Shown: positions 37,021 to 46,867, counted from the stretch's first letter. The stretch is DNA of 64,000 bases from Streptomyces sp. NBC_00193 (GCF_026342735.1 NZ_JAPEMM010000001.1:3596001-3660000), one strand, 5' to 3'. Notes: a model not told the origin generated them from the letters alone. Made by a program: numbers and translations.

Positions 37021-38625
37021 TCACCCCTCCCGCTGCTCCGGCAGCACCGGGAACCGGCGCGGCGCCACCAGCAGCAGCACCAGCGCCGACGCGGCCGCCG
37101 CGAGGCTCGCGCCGAGGAAGATGTGGTCCCCGGCGGCGGCCACCGCCCGGCGCAGGTACTCGGCGGCCTCCGGGGGAAGGAGGCCGGGGTGGCTCAGGGC
37201 CCTGGACACCTCGTCCAGGTTCGAGGGGAGCCCGGGCACCGGGGCCTGCGACAGCCGGGAGGCGATGGTGGCGTTGGCGACGGCCCCCAGCAGCGCCGCT
37301 CCGACGCTCTGCCCGACGTTGCGGCAGAACAGCACGGAGGCCGTCGTGGTTCCGCGCTCCTCCCAGCCCACCGTGGACTGGACCCCCACGATCAGCGGGA
37401 GCTGGAAGAGGCCGAGGGCCGCGCCCAGCAGCAGCATGATCAGCACCGGCTGCCAGGCCGGGGCGGGGTAGGGGAGCACGGCGAAGGAGCCGAGGACCAG
37501 GGCGGCCAGCCCGACCCCGGTGGCGGCGGTGTTGCGGAAGCCGATGCGCCGGTAGACGTGCTGCGCGAGGGCGGCGCTGATCGGCCAGCTCAGGGTCATC
37601 GCGGAGGCGACCAGGCCGGCGCCGGTGGGGCCGAGGCCCAGGACGGACTGCGCGTACGTCGGCATGAACAGCATCGGGGCGACCATCAGCAGGCCGAGCC
37701 CGCCCATGGCCAGGTTGACGGCGGCGATGGTGCGCCGGCGCCACACCCAGCCGGGCAGGATGGGCTGTTCGGCCCGGCGTTCGATCCAGACGACGAGCAC
37801 GCCCAGTGCCGCGGCGGCTCCGAACAGGACCAGCGAGGGCGCCGACAGCCAGGGCCAGGCGACCCCGCCCTGGACCAGCGCGAAGAGCAGCAGCCCCCCG
37901 CAGGCGAAGACGGCCACGGCTCCCGGCCAGTCGACGGGGCCGGTGCGGCCGGGGGGCCGGGTGGGCTCGACCAGGTGGCGGCTGATGATCCACAGCGCGG
38001 CGGCGGCCAGCGGCAGGTTGAGCAGGAAGATCCAGCGCCAGTCGGTGTACGTGGCGATCAGCCCGCCGAGCGCGGGGCCGGCCAGCGCCGATCCGGCCCA
38101 GACCACGGACATCCGGGACTGGATGCGCGGCCGGTCCTTGAGCGGGTACAGATCGGCGGCCAGGGTCTGCACGGTGCCCTGCAGGGCGCCGCCGCCCAGG
38201 CCCTGGAGGATCCGGAAGGCGATGAGGGCGGCCATGTTCCAGGCGGCCGCGCACAGCAGGGAGCCGATCAGGAAGAGGCTGATGCCCAGGAGCAGGACGG
38301 GCTTGCGGCCGTAGGTGTCGGAGAGCTTGCCGTAGACGGGCAGGGTGACCGTTCCGGCCAGGATGTAGCCGGAGAAGATCCAGGAGAAGACGGCGAAGCC
38401 GCCGAGGTCGCCGACGATCTGCGGGACGGCGGTGGCGACGATGGCGCCGTCGAGGGCGACGAGGCCCATGGTCAGCATCAGGGCGGCGACGACGGCCTTG
38501 CGGGGCCGCCCGGGCGGGGAAGCCGCCTTGGCGGAGGCTTGGCCTCCGGATCTGCCCCGGTCGTCCTCGGGTATGCCACCGGCACTGTCGTCGGTACTCG
38601 CGCCCGTGCTCTCCCCTGAGCCCAT
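37021..38625 (-). CDS. MFS transporter, DHA2 drug:H+ antiporter type
   Basis: A 534-residue transporter with about 14 membrane segments, the DHA2 (EmrB/QacA) layout. Family signatures are visible: LDGAIVATAVPQIVGDLG in the first segment, GKLSDTYGRKPVLLLG in the first cytoplasmic loop, and DWRWIFLLNLPLA after the fifth. The first 40 residues are a Ser/Gly/Asp-rich cytoplasmic tail. It likely exports toxic compounds or a metabolite. It is divergent from the ABC transporter operon, sharing a 341-bp intergenic region. No regulator gene is adjacent. Confidence 0.9.
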   Translation of the reverse strand: MGSGESTGASTDDSAGGIPEDDRGRSGGQASAKAASPPGRPRKAVVAALMLTMGLVALDGAIVATAVPQIVGDLGGFAVFSWIFSGYILAGTVTLPVYGKLSDTYGRKPVLLLGISLFLIGSLLCAAAWNMAALIAFRILQGLGGGALQGTVQTLAADLYPLKDRPRIQSRMSVVWAGSALAGPALGGLIATYTDWRWIFLLNLPLAAAALWIISRHLVEPTRPPGRTGPVDWPGAVAVFACGGLLLFALVQGGVAWPWLSAPSLVLFGAAAALGVLVVWIERRAEQPILPGWVWRRRTIAAVNLAMGGLGLLMVAPMLFMPTYAQSVLGLGPTGAGLVASAMTLSWPISAALAQHVYRRIGFRNTAATGVGLAALVLGSFAVLPYPAPAWQPVLIMLLLGAALGLFQLPLIVGVQSTVGWEERGTTTASVLFCRNVGQSVGAALLGAVANATIASRLSQAPVPGLPSNLDEVSRALSHPGLLPPEAAEYLRRAVAAAGDHIFLGASLAAAASALVLLLVAPRRFPVLPEQREG

Positions 38626-38966
38626 GAAAAACCCTTCACCCCGTGCTTACCTGCGCGGACACCATCTCACTGCGGCATTACGGGGTGGTATCCCCCGAGG
38701 GGGCCTCGTCCCAACGGGCGAGATCCCCTAGGGGTTGGTCCTCATAAGGGTCCAGGGACGCTTCGTCCCGGGGGAGGAGGAGGAAAGGCCGCGGGCGTCC
38801 TTAACTGGTTACTACAGGGCGGGAGTCCGGGGGGTAGGGCTAGCACCCCTATGGATACGGCGATTGGCACCAGCGCGCCGCGGCACCCCTCCCGACAGAC
38901 TTCGAATGAAGCGCATCACAGCGCACGGACCGACGACCAGACGCAGCAAGAACGAGGGGAAACACC
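38626..38966. promoter_or_regulatory. Divergent promoter region with GGGTAGGG...CCCCTA dyad
   Basis: The 341 bp between the MFS and ABC genes contain no gene. TAGGG (38835-38839) and CCCTA (38847-38851) form an inverted repeat inside GGGGTAGGGCTAGCACCCCT, resembling dyads upstream of Streptomyces ABC exporter operons. A small hairpin GGGACG/CGTCCC lies at 38756-38770. GAGGGG precedes the ABC gene start. Confidence 0.5.
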
Positions 38967-39755
38967 GTGACAACGGCTATGACCGAAACCAGGCACGGGG
39001 GTACTGGAGGGCATGAGGCCGTCGCGGCGCGGGCACGGAAGGTCGTCAAGGCCTACGGCTCCGGCGAGACGCGGGTCGTCGCCCTCGACGCGGTGGACGT
39101 GGACATCCACCGCGGCCAGTTCACCGCGATCATGGGGCCCTCGGGCTCCGGCAAGTCCACGCTCATGCACTGCCTGGCCGGTCTGGACACGGTCACGAGC
39201 GGCCAGATCTTCCTGGACGACACCGAGATCACCGGCCTGAAGGACAAGAAGCTCACGCAGCTCCGCCGCGACCGGATCGGCTTCATCTTCCAGGCCTTCA
39301 ACCTGCTGCCGACGCTCAACGCCCTGGAGAACATCACGCTCCCCATGGACATCGCCGGCCGCAAGGCCGACGCGGAGTGGCTGAACCGGGTCGTGGAGAC
39401 CGTGGGTCTGGCGGGCCGCCTCAAGCACCGCCCGACCGAGCTCTCCGGCGGCCAGCAGCAGCGCGTGGCGGTCGCCCGCGCCCTGGCCTCCCGGCCCCAG
39501 ATCATCTTCGGCGACGAGCCCACCGGAAACCTCGACTCCCGGGCCGGCGCGGAGGTGCTCGGCTTCCTGCGCCGTTCGGTGAACGAGCTGGGCCAGACCA
39601 TCGTCATGGTCACCCACGACCCGGTCGCCGCCTCCTACGCGGACCGCGTCATCTTCCTCGCGGACGGCCGGATCGTGGACGAGATGTACACGCCCACCGC
39701 CGACCAGGTCCTGGACCGCATGAAGGACTTCGACGCCCGTGGGCGGACGTCATGA
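38967..39755 (+). CDS. ABC transporter ATP-binding protein (MacB/LolD type)
   Basis: A 262-residue ATPase with Walker A GPSGSGKST, Q-loop FIFQAFNLLPTL, signature LSGGQQQRVAVARA, Walker B IIFGDEPTGNLDSR and the switch His in VMVTHDP. The type matches ATPases that power FtsX/MacB permeases, which move lipids, peptides or drugs, or signal, rather than import nutrients. GTG start with GAGGGG upstream. Its stop overlaps the permease start (ATGA), so the two are translationally coupled. Confidence 0.94.
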   Translation: MTTAMTETRHGGTGGHEAVAARARKVVKAYGSGETRVVALDAVDVDIHRGQFTAIMGPSGSGKSTLMHCLAGLDTVTSGQIFLDDTEITGLKDKKLTQLRRDRIGFIFQAFNLLPTLNALENITLPMDIAGRKADAEWLNRVVETVGLAGRLKHRPTELSGGQQQRVAVARALASRPQIIFGDEPTGNLDSRAGAEVLGFLRRSVNELGQTIVMVTHDPVAASYADRVIFLADGRIVDEMYTPTADQVLDRMKDFDARGRTS

Positions 39756-42325
39756 CCGTCATGAAGACCGCGCGGCGCAACTTCTTCGCGCACAAGGGAC
39801 GCATGGCGCTCTCCGCCGTGGCCGTCCTGCTCTCCGTCGCCTTCGTCTGCGGGACGCTGGTGTTCACGGACACCATGAACACCACCTTCGACAAGCTGTT
39901 CGCCGTCACCAACTCCAATGTCACGGTCACGCCGAAGGAGGCCGAGGACACCGGGGAGACCCCCGACACCGGCAAGCCGCAGGCGCTGGCCGGCTCGGTC
40001 GTCGAGCAGGTGAAGAAGGCCGAGGGCGTGAAGTCCGCCGAGGGCGGTGTCGCCTCGATGGCGGTCACCGTCGTCAACTCCAAGAACGAGAACCTCGGCT
40101 CGACCACCGGAGCCCCGACCTTCGCGGGCAACTGGACCGAGAACGAGCTGAAGTCGATGAAGATCATCGAGGGGCAGGCCCCGCGCGGCCCCACCGATGT
40201 GATGATCGACAGCGACACGGCGAAGAAGCACCACCTCAAGCTCGGTGACGACATCCGCACCATCACCGTCACCGGCGACATCCGCTCCAAGATCACCGGC
40301 ATCGCCGCCTTCACCGTGACCAACCCGGGCGCGACCGTCGTCTACTTCGACACCGCCACTTCGCAGCAGAAGCTGCTCGGCGCCCCGGACGCCTTCACCC
40401 ACGTGAACGTCACCGCCAAGGACGGGGTGAGCGACGCCCAGCTCAAGCAGAACGTCGCTTCCGCCCTCGGCGCCGACACCTACAAGCTGCAGACCGCGAA
40501 GGAAGCCGCGGACGCCAACAAGAAGAACATGGACTTCCTCGACATCATGAAGTGGGTGATGCTCGGCTTCGCCGCGATCGCCTTCCTCGTCGGGATCTTC
40601 CTGATCTTCAACACCTTCTCGATGCTGGTCGCCCAGCGCACCCGGGAGATCGGCCTGATGCGGGCCATCGGCGCCGACAGCGGCCAGGTCCTCAAGTCGG
40701 TGGTCATCGAGGCACTGCTGCTCGGCGTGGTCGGCTCGATCCTCGGCGTCGCCGCCGGCATCGGACTGGCCGTCGGCCTGATGCAGCTCATGAGCCAGCT
40801 CGGGATGAGCCTGTCCACCGAGGACCTGACCATCGCCTGGACCACCCCGGTCATCGGCATCGTCCTCGGCGTCGTCGTCACCGTCATCTCCGCCTTCATA
40901 CCGGCCCGCCGGGCCGGCAAGGTCTCCCCGATGGCCGCCCTGCGCGAGTCCGGCACCCCCGGCGACAAGAAGGCGGGCCGGATCCGTGCCGCCCTGGGCC
41001 TGGGCCTCACCGGCATCGGCGCCGCGGCCCTGTACCTCGCCGGTACCGCGGACGCCGCCGGGACCGGAGCCCAGTGGCTGGGTCTGGGCGTGCTGTTCAC
41101 CCTCATCGGGTTCATCGTGATCGGCCCGCTCCTCGCGAGCGTCGTGGTCCGGGCCCTGTCCGCGCCGGTGCTGCGGCCCTTCGGCTCCATAGGCCGCCTC
41201 GCCGAGCGCAACGCGCTGCGCAACCCGCGCCGCACCGGTGCCACCGCCGCCGCGCTGATGATCGGCCTCGCGCTGGTCGCCTGCCTGTCGGTGGTCGGCT
41301 CCTCGATGGTGGCCTCGGCCACCGACGAGCTCGACAAGTCGGTCGGCGCGGACTTCATCGTCCAGTCCCAGACCGGGCAGCCGGTCGTACCGCAGGCCGA
41401 GGAAGCGCTGCGGAAGACCCAGGGCCTGGCACACGTCACCGCCTACCGGGAGATCGACGCCAAGATCACGGCTCCCGACGGCACCACCGAGAAGGACGGG
41501 ATCGGGGTCCAGGACCCCACGTACGCCCAGGACGTCCGCCGCAAGACCACCGCCGGCCAGCACGCGGACGCGTACAAGCCGGGCTCGATGTCGGTGGGCT
41601 CCGAATACGCCACCAAGCACCAGGTCAAGCTCGGTGACGAGCTGACGGTCGCCTTCACCGGCGGCAAGACCGTCAAGCTCAAGGTCGCGGCGATCACCAG
41701 CGACGAGGGCAACCTCGACAAGGGCATGAAGTACGTCAGCACCGCAGTCGCCGAGGCGAACCTGCCGGCCGACAAGATGCCCCGGCCCTTCATGGTGCTG
41801 GCCACCGCGAAGGACGGCCAGGACGACGCCGCCTACGCGGCGGTCAAGTCGACGCTGGCCGAGTACCCGCAGTACCAGGTGCTCAACCAGACGGACTACA
41901 AGCAGGCGCTGAAGGACCAGGTCGGCCAGCTCCTGAACGTGGTCTACGCCCTCCTCGCCCTCGCGATCATCGTCGCGGTCCTGGGCGTGGTGAACACCCT
42001 GGCCCTCTCGGTGGTCGAGCGGACCCGCGAGATCGGCCTGATGCGCGCCATCGGCCTCTCCCGCCGCCAGCTCCGCCGCATGATCCGCCTGGAGTCCGTG
42101 GTCATCGCCCTCTTCGGCGCCCTGCTGGGCCTCGGTCTGGGCATGGGCTGGGGCGCCACCGCCCACCAGCTCCTCGCACTGGAGGGCATGAAGATCCTCG
42201 AGATCCCGTGGCCCACCATCCTCGGCGTGTTCGCCGGATCCGCCCTGGTCGGCCTGCTGGCCGCCCTGGTCCCCGCCTTCCGGGCGGGCCGGATGAACGT
42301 ACTGAACGCGATCGCCAGCGAGTAG
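39752..42325 (+). CDS. ABC transporter permease, two FtsX domains
   Basis: An 857-residue permease with the duplicated MacB/FtsX-like architecture: N-terminal membrane helix, large extracellular domain (residues about 45-260), three membrane helices ending in REIGLMRAIGADSGQV, a central block of helices, a second extracellular domain (about 510-710), and three more helices with REIGLMRAIGLSRRQL. The C-terminus is AGRMNVLNAIASE. The start ATG overlaps the ATPase stop. Substrate unknown. Hairpin 42353-42392 follows. Confidence 0.93.
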   Translation: MTVMKTARRNFFAHKGRMALSAVAVLLSVAFVCGTLVFTDTMNTTFDKLFAVTNSNVTVTPKEAEDTGETPDTGKPQALAGSVVEQVKKAEGVKSAEGGVASMAVTVVNSKNENLGSTTGAPTFAGNWTENELKSMKIIEGQAPRGPTDVMIDSDTAKKHHLKLGDDIRTITVTGDIRSKITGIAAFTVTNPGATVVYFDTATSQQKLLGAPDAFTHVNVTAKDGVSDAQLKQNVASALGADTYKLQTAKEAADANKKNMDFLDIMKWVMLGFAAIAFLVGIFLIFNTFSMLVAQRTREIGLMRAIGADSGQVLKSVVIEALLLGVVGSILGVAAGIGLAVGLMQLMSQLGMSLSTEDLTIAWTTPVIGIVLGVVVTVISAFIPARRAGKVSPMAALRESGTPGDKKAGRIRAALGLGLTGIGAAALYLAGTADAAGTGAQWLGLGVLFTLIGFIVIGPLLASVVVRALSAPVLRPFGSIGRLAERNALRNPRRTGATAAALMIGLALVACLSVVGSSMVASATDELDKSVGADFIVQSQTGQPVVPQAEEALRKTQGLAHVTAYREIDAKITAPDGTTEKDGIGVQDPTYAQDVRRKTTAGQHADAYKPGSMSVGSEYATKHQVKLGDELTVAFTGGKTVKLKVAAITSDEGNLDKGMKYVSTAVAEANLPADKMPRPFMVLATAKDGQDDAAYAAVKSTLAEYPQYQVLNQTDYKQALKDQVGQLLNVVYALLALAIIVAVLGVVNTLALSVVERTREIGLMRAIGLSRRQLRRMIRLESVVIALFGALLGLGLGMGWGATAHQLLALEGMKILEIPWPTILGVFAGSALVGLLAALVPAFRAGRMNVLNAIASE

Positions 42326-42352
42326 TCGCCGGCCGGTCGTACGGGGGAAGAA

Positions 42353-42392
42353 CCCGGCCCCGCCTCACCCCTTCGGGTGGGGCGGGGCCGGG
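42353..42392. terminator. Hairpin terminator after the ABC operon
   Basis: An 18-bp stem (42353-42370 with 42375-42392) with one G-U-compatible mismatch and a CTTC loop. It lies 6 bp before the end of the convergent toxin gene and can serve both sides. Confidence 0.8.
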
Positions 42393-42397
42393 GTCGT

Positions 42398-42766
42398 TCA
42401 CACGCTCATGACGGGCACGTCGTAGAGCGGGATGTGCTTGTCCCGGGTGACGAGGGTGAGTCCCTCCGTCTGGGCCTGGGCGATCAGTATCCGGTCGAAG
42501 GGGTCCTTGTGATGGGCGGGCAGCCGCCCCGCCCGGACGCCGTGCTCCGCGGTGATCGGCAGGGGTAGGAACTGCGTGTCCCGAGCGCGCACCGCCAGGT
42601 CTTCCGGACTGTTCAGCTTTCCCGTGGCCTGCTTCACGGAGATTTCCCACGGGGTCACGGCGCTCATGTAGACGTACCGCTCCTGGGCCAGGAGATCCCG
42701 TGTTTCTTCGGACAGCTCACCGCCCAGCCACCACAGGACGACGTGCGTGTCGAGCAGAATGCTCAT
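42398..42766 (-). CDS. vapC: PIN-domain toxin, VapC-like
   Basis: A 122-residue PIN-domain RNase. ILLDTHVVLWWLGG carries the first acidic residue, SAVTPWEISVKQATGKL the conserved Glu, and HHKDPFDRILIAQAQ with LVTRDKHIPLY the later acidic residues. This is the PIN subgroup that pairs with Phd/YefM-type antitoxins. Its start overlaps the antitoxin stop (ATGA), the classical coupled order antitoxin then toxin. Target RNA unknown. It sits between an ABC operon and mfd. Confidence 0.9.
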   Translation of the reverse strand: MSILLDTHVVLWWLGGELSEETRDLLAQERYVYMSAVTPWEISVKQATGKLNSPEDLAVRARDTQFLPLPITAEHGVRAGRLPAHHKDPFDRILIAQAQTEGLTLVTRDKHIPLYDVPVMSV

Positions 42767-43008
42767 GCGTCGGCCCCGAAGGCCTCGGCGAACCCGTCGG
42801 GGAGCTCGTCGAAGTCGTCGGCGATCTCGACCAGGCCGCGCAGCGATCCGTAATCGGTCCGCATGACCTTCCCCGCGAGCGGGATCACCTTTGCGACCGG
42901 CTCGCCGGCCTTGCTGATGATGACTTCTTCGCCGGTGGCGACGGTCTCCAGGATCTTGGAGAAGTTGGTCTTCGCCTCGTGGACGTTGTACTGCCGGGCC
43001 GCTTCCAT
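42763..43008 (-). CDS. vapB: Antitoxin of the Phd/YefM type paired with VapC
   Basis: An 81-residue antitoxin. MEAARQYNVHEAKTNFSKIL, then VIISKAGEPVAKVIPL is the Phd/YefM DNA-binding fold; the acidic C-terminus (DDFDELPDGFAEAFGADA) would bind the toxin. GGAG lies 6 bp before the ATG at 43008, and the open frame upstream has no similar signal. Such antitoxins repress their own promoter, which would lie in 43009-43237 shared with the divergent mfd. Confidence 0.9.
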   Translation of the reverse strand: MEAARQYNVHEAKTNFSKILETVATGEEVIISKAGEPVAKVIPLAGKVMRTDYGSLRGLVEIADDFDELPDGFAEAFGADA

Positions 43009-43237
43009 CGCGTACTCCAGGGCATGAGGGCAGGAGTGGACTAAGTGCCGGGCTAAGCGTAATCGGATCGGCCCAGTCCGCGCCAGCTCCGTCACCCCCA
43101 CGGGGACCCGAATCCCACGCGCGGGTGTCGGACCCGCGTCGTAGGGTGGGAACCCCCGGCCCGTTCGACGTGTCGGGTCCTTCGCGTTGCCGCCTCGCGG
43201 GGACGCGCCGCACCTCATCGGATGGAAAGCCGCCTTC

Positions 43238-46200
43238 ATGAGCCTGCACGGACTGCTCGACGCCGTCACCCGGGACCCCGCACTCGCCGAGGCGGTCACC
43301 GCGGCCGGGGACGGCAACCGCATGCACGTGGACCTCGTCGGCCCGGCTGCCGCACGGCCCTTCGCCATCGCCGCGCTGGCCGCCCGTACCGAGCGGACCG
43401 TGCTCGCGGTCACCGCCACCGGACGGGAGGCCGAGGACCTCGCCGCCGCCCTGCGTTCGCTGCTGCCCCCGGACGAGGTGGTGGACTACCCGTCCTGGGA
43501 GACGCTGCCGCACGAACGGCTGAGCCCGCGCAGCGACACCGTGGGCCGCCGGATCGCCGTACTGCGCCGGCTCGCGCATCCGAGCAAGGACGACCCCGCC
43601 GCCGGACCGGTCTCCGTGGTCGTCGCCCCGATCCGCTCCGTGCTCCAGCCGCAGGTCAAGGGGCTCGGGGACCTGGAACCGGTGAGCCTGCGCCAGGGCG
43701 AGAGCGTGGACCTCGGGGCGGTGACGCAGGCACTCGCCGCAGCCGCGTACGCCCGCGTGGAGCTCGTCGAGAAGCGCGGCGAGTTCGCGGTGCGCGGCGG
43801 GATCCTCGACGTGTTCCCGCCCACCGAGGAACACCCGCTGCGCGTGGAGTTCTGGGGCGACGAGGTCGAGGAGATCCGTTACTTCAAGGTCGCCGACCAG
43901 CGCTCCCTGGAAATCGCCGAGCACGGCCTGTGGGCCCCGCCCTGCCGGGAACTGCTCCTCACCGACCAGGTGCGCGAACGCGCCGCGGCCCTCGCCGAGC
44001 TCCACCCCGAGCTCGGAGAACTGCTCCACAAGATCGCCGAAGGGATCGCCGTCGAGGGCATGGAGTCCCTCGCCCCGGTCCTGGTCGACGACATGGAGCT
44101 GCTGATCGACGTACTGCCCGCCGGGTCGATGGCCGTCGTGTGCGACCCGGAGCGGGTTAGGACGCGGGCCTCGGACCTGGTGGCGACCTCGCAGGAGTTC
44201 CTGATGGCCTCCTGGGCCGCCACCGCCGGCGGTGGCGAGGCCCCCATCGACGTGGGCGCGGCCTCCCTCCGCGGGATCGCCGACGTACGGGAACACGCGC
44301 GCGAGCTCGGCATGATGTGGTGGTCGGTGTCCCCGTTCGCGGCGGACGAGGACGCAGCGGTCCACGGCGACACGCTCACCCTCGGCATGCACGCCCCCGA
44401 GGCCTACCGCGGCGACACCGCCCGGGCGCTCGCCGACACCAAGGCCTGGATCGCCGACGGCTGGCGCACCGTCTTCCTGACCGAGGGCCACGGCCCGGCC
44501 GCCCGTACCGTCGAGGTGCTCGGCGGCGAGGGCATCGCGGCCCGCCTGGAGGCGGACGTCACCGCCCTGGAGCCCTCGCTGGTCCACGTCTCGTGCGGCT
44601 CCCTCGACAACGGCTTCGTGGACCCGGTCCTCAAGCTCGCCGTCCTCACCGAGACCGACCTGACCGGCCAGCGCACCGCCACCAAGGACCTCGGCCGGAT
44701 GCCGACCCGGCGCCGCAAGACGATCGACCCCCTCACCCTGGAGGTCGGCGACTACATCGTCCACGAGCAGCACGGCGTCGGTCGCTACATCGAGATGGTG
44801 CAGCGCACCGTGCAGGGCGCCACCCGCGAGTACCTGCTCGTCGAGTACGCGCCGGCCAAGCGCGGCCAGCCCGGCGACCGCCTCTACATCCCCACCGACC
44901 AGCTGGAGCAGGTCACCAAGTACGTCGGCGGCGAGGCCCCGACCCTGCACCGGCTCGGCGGCGCCGACTGGACCAAGACCAAGGCGCGCGCGAAGAAGGC
45001 GGTCAAGGAGATCGCCGCCGACCTGATCAAGCTCTACAGCGCCCGCATGGCGGCCCCCGGCCACACCTTCGGCCCGGACACCCCCTGGCAGCGCGAGCTG
45101 GAGGACGCCTTCCCGTACGCGGAGACCCCCGACCAGCTCACCACCATCGCCGAGGTCAAGGAGGACATGGAGAAGTCGGTCCCCATGGACCGCCTGATCT
45201 GTGGCGACGTCGGCTACGGCAAGACCGAGATCGCGGTGCGCGCGGCCTTCAAGGCGGTCCAGGACGGCAAGCAGGTCGCCGTCCTCGTCCCGACCACGCT
45301 GCTGGTGCAGCAGCACTTCGGCACCTTCTCCGAGCGGTACGCGCAGTTCCCGGTCAAGGTGAAGGCGCTGTCGCGCTTCCAGAGCGACACCGAGTCCAAG
45401 GCGACGCTGGAGGGCCTGCGCGAGGGGTCCGTCGACATCGTCATCGGCACGCACCGGCTGTTCTCGCAGGAGACCAAGTTCAAGGACCTGGGCCTGGTCA
45501 TCGTCGACGAGGAGCAGCGGTTCGGCGTCGAGCACAAGGAGCAGCTCAAGAAGCTGCGCGCCAACGTCGACGTGCTCACGATGTCCGCGACCCCCATCCC
45601 GCGCACCCTGGAGATGGCGGTGACCGGCATCCGCGAGATGTCCACGATCACCACCCCGCCCGAGGAGCGCCACCCGGTCCTGACCTTCGTCGGCCCCTAC
45701 GAGGAGAAGCAGATCGGCGCCGCGATCCGCCGCGAACTGCTCCGCGAGGGCCAGTGCTTCTACATCCACAACCGGGTCGAGTCCATCGACCGGGCGGCCG
45801 CCAAGCTCCGCGAGATCGTGCCCGAGGCGCGCATCGCCACGGCGCACGGCCAGATGTCGGAACAGGCCCTGGAACAGGTCGTGGTGGACTTCTGGGAGAA
45901 GAAGTTCGACGTCCTCGTCTCCACGACGATCGTCGAGTCGGGCATCGACATCTCCAACGCCAACACCCTCATCGTCGAGCGCGGCGACAACTTCGGCCTC
46001 TCCCAGCTCCACCAGCTGCGCGGCCGCGTGGGCCGTGGCCGCGAGCGCGGGTACGCGTACTTCCTGTACCCGCCGGAGAAGCCGCTGACCGAGACCGCGC
46101 ACGAGCGGCTCGCGACGATCGCCCAGCACACCGAGATGGGCGCGGGCATGTACGTGGCCATGAAGGACCTGGAGATCCGCGGCGCGGGCAACCTGCTCGG

Positions 46201-46774
46201 CGGCGAGCAGTCCGGCCACATCGCGGGCGTCGGCTTCGACCTCTACATCCGGATGGTCGGCGAGGCCGTGGCCGACTACCGGTCGGCCGTGGACGGAGGG
46301 GTCGAGGAGGAGCCGCCGCTGGAGGTCAAGATCGAGCTGCCGGTCGACGCGCACGTTCCGCACGACTACGCGCCGGGCGAGCGGCTGCGCCTCCAGGCGT
46401 ACCGGTCCATCGCGGCGGCCAACTCCGAGGAGGACGTCAAGGCGGTCCGCGAGGAGCTCACCGACCGCTACGGAAAGCTGCCGGAGCCGGTGGAGAACCT
46501 GCTGCTGGTGGCCGGACTGCGGATGCTCGCCCGCGCCTGCGGGGTCGGCGACATCACCCTCCAGGGTCCCAACATCCGCTTCGGGCCGGTGGAGTTGCGC
46601 GAATCGCAGGAGCTGCGGCTGAAGCGGCTATACCCGGGCTCGGTGATCAAGCCGGCCGCCTCGCAGGTGCTGGTGCCGCGGCCGAAGACCGCCCGGGTGG
46701 GCGGGAAGCCGCTGGTCGGACGGGAACTGCTGGGCTGGACCGGGGAGTTCCTCGCCACGATCCTCGGCTCGTAG
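43238..46774 (+). CDS. mfd: Transcription-repair coupling factor
   Basis: Removes stalled RNA polymerase at lesions and recruits UvrA. The 1178-residue protein has the UvrB-like N-terminal module (LPHERLSPRSDTVGRR), the RNA-polymerase-interacting domain (GDYIVHEQHGVGRYIEM), the RecG-like helicase motifs GDVGYGKTEIAVRAAF and DEEQRFGVEHKE, TATPIPRTLEMA-like motif III, RGRVGRGRERGYAYF and the TRCF C-terminal domain. The ATG at 43238 starts the conserved N-terminus. Divergent from the vapBC-type pair; a hairpin follows at 46810-46850. Confidence 0.96.
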   Translation: MSLHGLLDAVTRDPALAEAVTAAGDGNRMHVDLVGPAAARPFAIAALAARTERTVLAVTATGREAEDLAAALRSLLPPDEVVDYPSWETLPHERLSPRSDTVGRRIAVLRRLAHPSKDDPAAGPVSVVVAPIRSVLQPQVKGLGDLEPVSLRQGESVDLGAVTQALAAAAYARVELVEKRGEFAVRGGILDVFPPTEEHPLRVEFWGDEVEEIRYFKVADQRSLEIAEHGLWAPPCRELLLTDQVRERAAALAELHPELGELLHKIAEGIAVEGMESLAPVLVDDMELLIDVLPAGSMAVVCDPERVRTRASDLVATSQEFLMASWAATAGGGEAPIDVGAASLRGIADVREHARELGMMWWSVSPFAADEDAAVHGDTLTLGMHAPEAYRGDTARALADTKAWIADGWRTVFLTEGHGPAARTVEVLGGEGIAARLEADVTALEPSLVHVSCGSLDNGFVDPVLKLAVLTETDLTGQRTATKDLGRMPTRRRKTIDPLTLEVGDYIVHEQHGVGRYIEMVQRTVQGATREYLLVEYAPAKRGQPGDRLYIPTDQLEQVTKYVGGEAPTLHRLGGADWTKTKARAKKAVKEIAADLIKLYSARMAAPGHTFGPDTPWQRELEDAFPYAETPDQLTTIAEVKEDMEKSVPMDRLICGDVGYGKTEIAVRAAFKAVQDGKQVAVLVPTTLLVQQHFGTFSERYAQFPVKVKALSRFQSDTESKATLEGLREGSVDIVIGTHRLFSQETKFKDLGLVIVDEEQRFGVEHKEQLKKLRANVDVLTMSATPIPRTLEMAVTGIREMSTITTPPEERHPVLTFVGPYEEKQIGAAIRRELLREGQCFYIHNRVESIDRAAAKLREIVPEARIATAHGQMSEQALEQVVVDFWEKKFDVLVSTTIVESGIDISNANTLIVERGDNFGLSQLHQLRGRVGRGRERGYAYFLYPPEKPLTETAHERLATIAQHTEMGAGMYVAMKDLEIRGAGNLLGGEQSGHIAGVGFDLYIRMVGEAVADYRSAVDGGVEEEPPLEVKIELPVDAHVPHDYAPGERLRLQAYRSIAAANSEEDVKAVREELTDRYGKLPEPVENLLLVAGLRMLARACGVGDITLQGPNIRFGPVELRESQELRLKRLYPGSVIKPAASQVLVPRPKTARVGGKPLVGRELLGWTGEFLATILGS

Positions 46775-46809
46775 GCGCGGTGGGCGGGTACTGACGCCCG
46801 GACACGGCG

Positions 46810-46850
46810 ACGGCCGCGGCGGGGACCTTCCGGTCCCCGGTCGCGGCCGT
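46810..46850. terminator. Hairpin terminator after mfd
   Basis: ACGGCCGCG and GCGGGGACC on the left pair with GGTCCCC and CGCGGCCGT on the right around a TTCC loop (46810-46827 with 46832-46850, one small bulge). It serves mfd and possibly the convergent small gene. Confidence 0.75.
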
Positions 46851-46867
46851 TCGCGTTCCCGCTGGGG

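Noticed and set aside
39377..39751. N-terminal extension of the ABC permease
   Set aside because: It overlaps the ATPase gene in another frame. The ATGA overlap at 39752 and the start of the first membrane helix fix the real start.
42398..46363. 1321-residue minus-strand frame opposite mfd
   Set aside because: It is the antisense of mfd and only its last 122 residues form a protein (the PIN toxin). High GC keeps antisense frames open.
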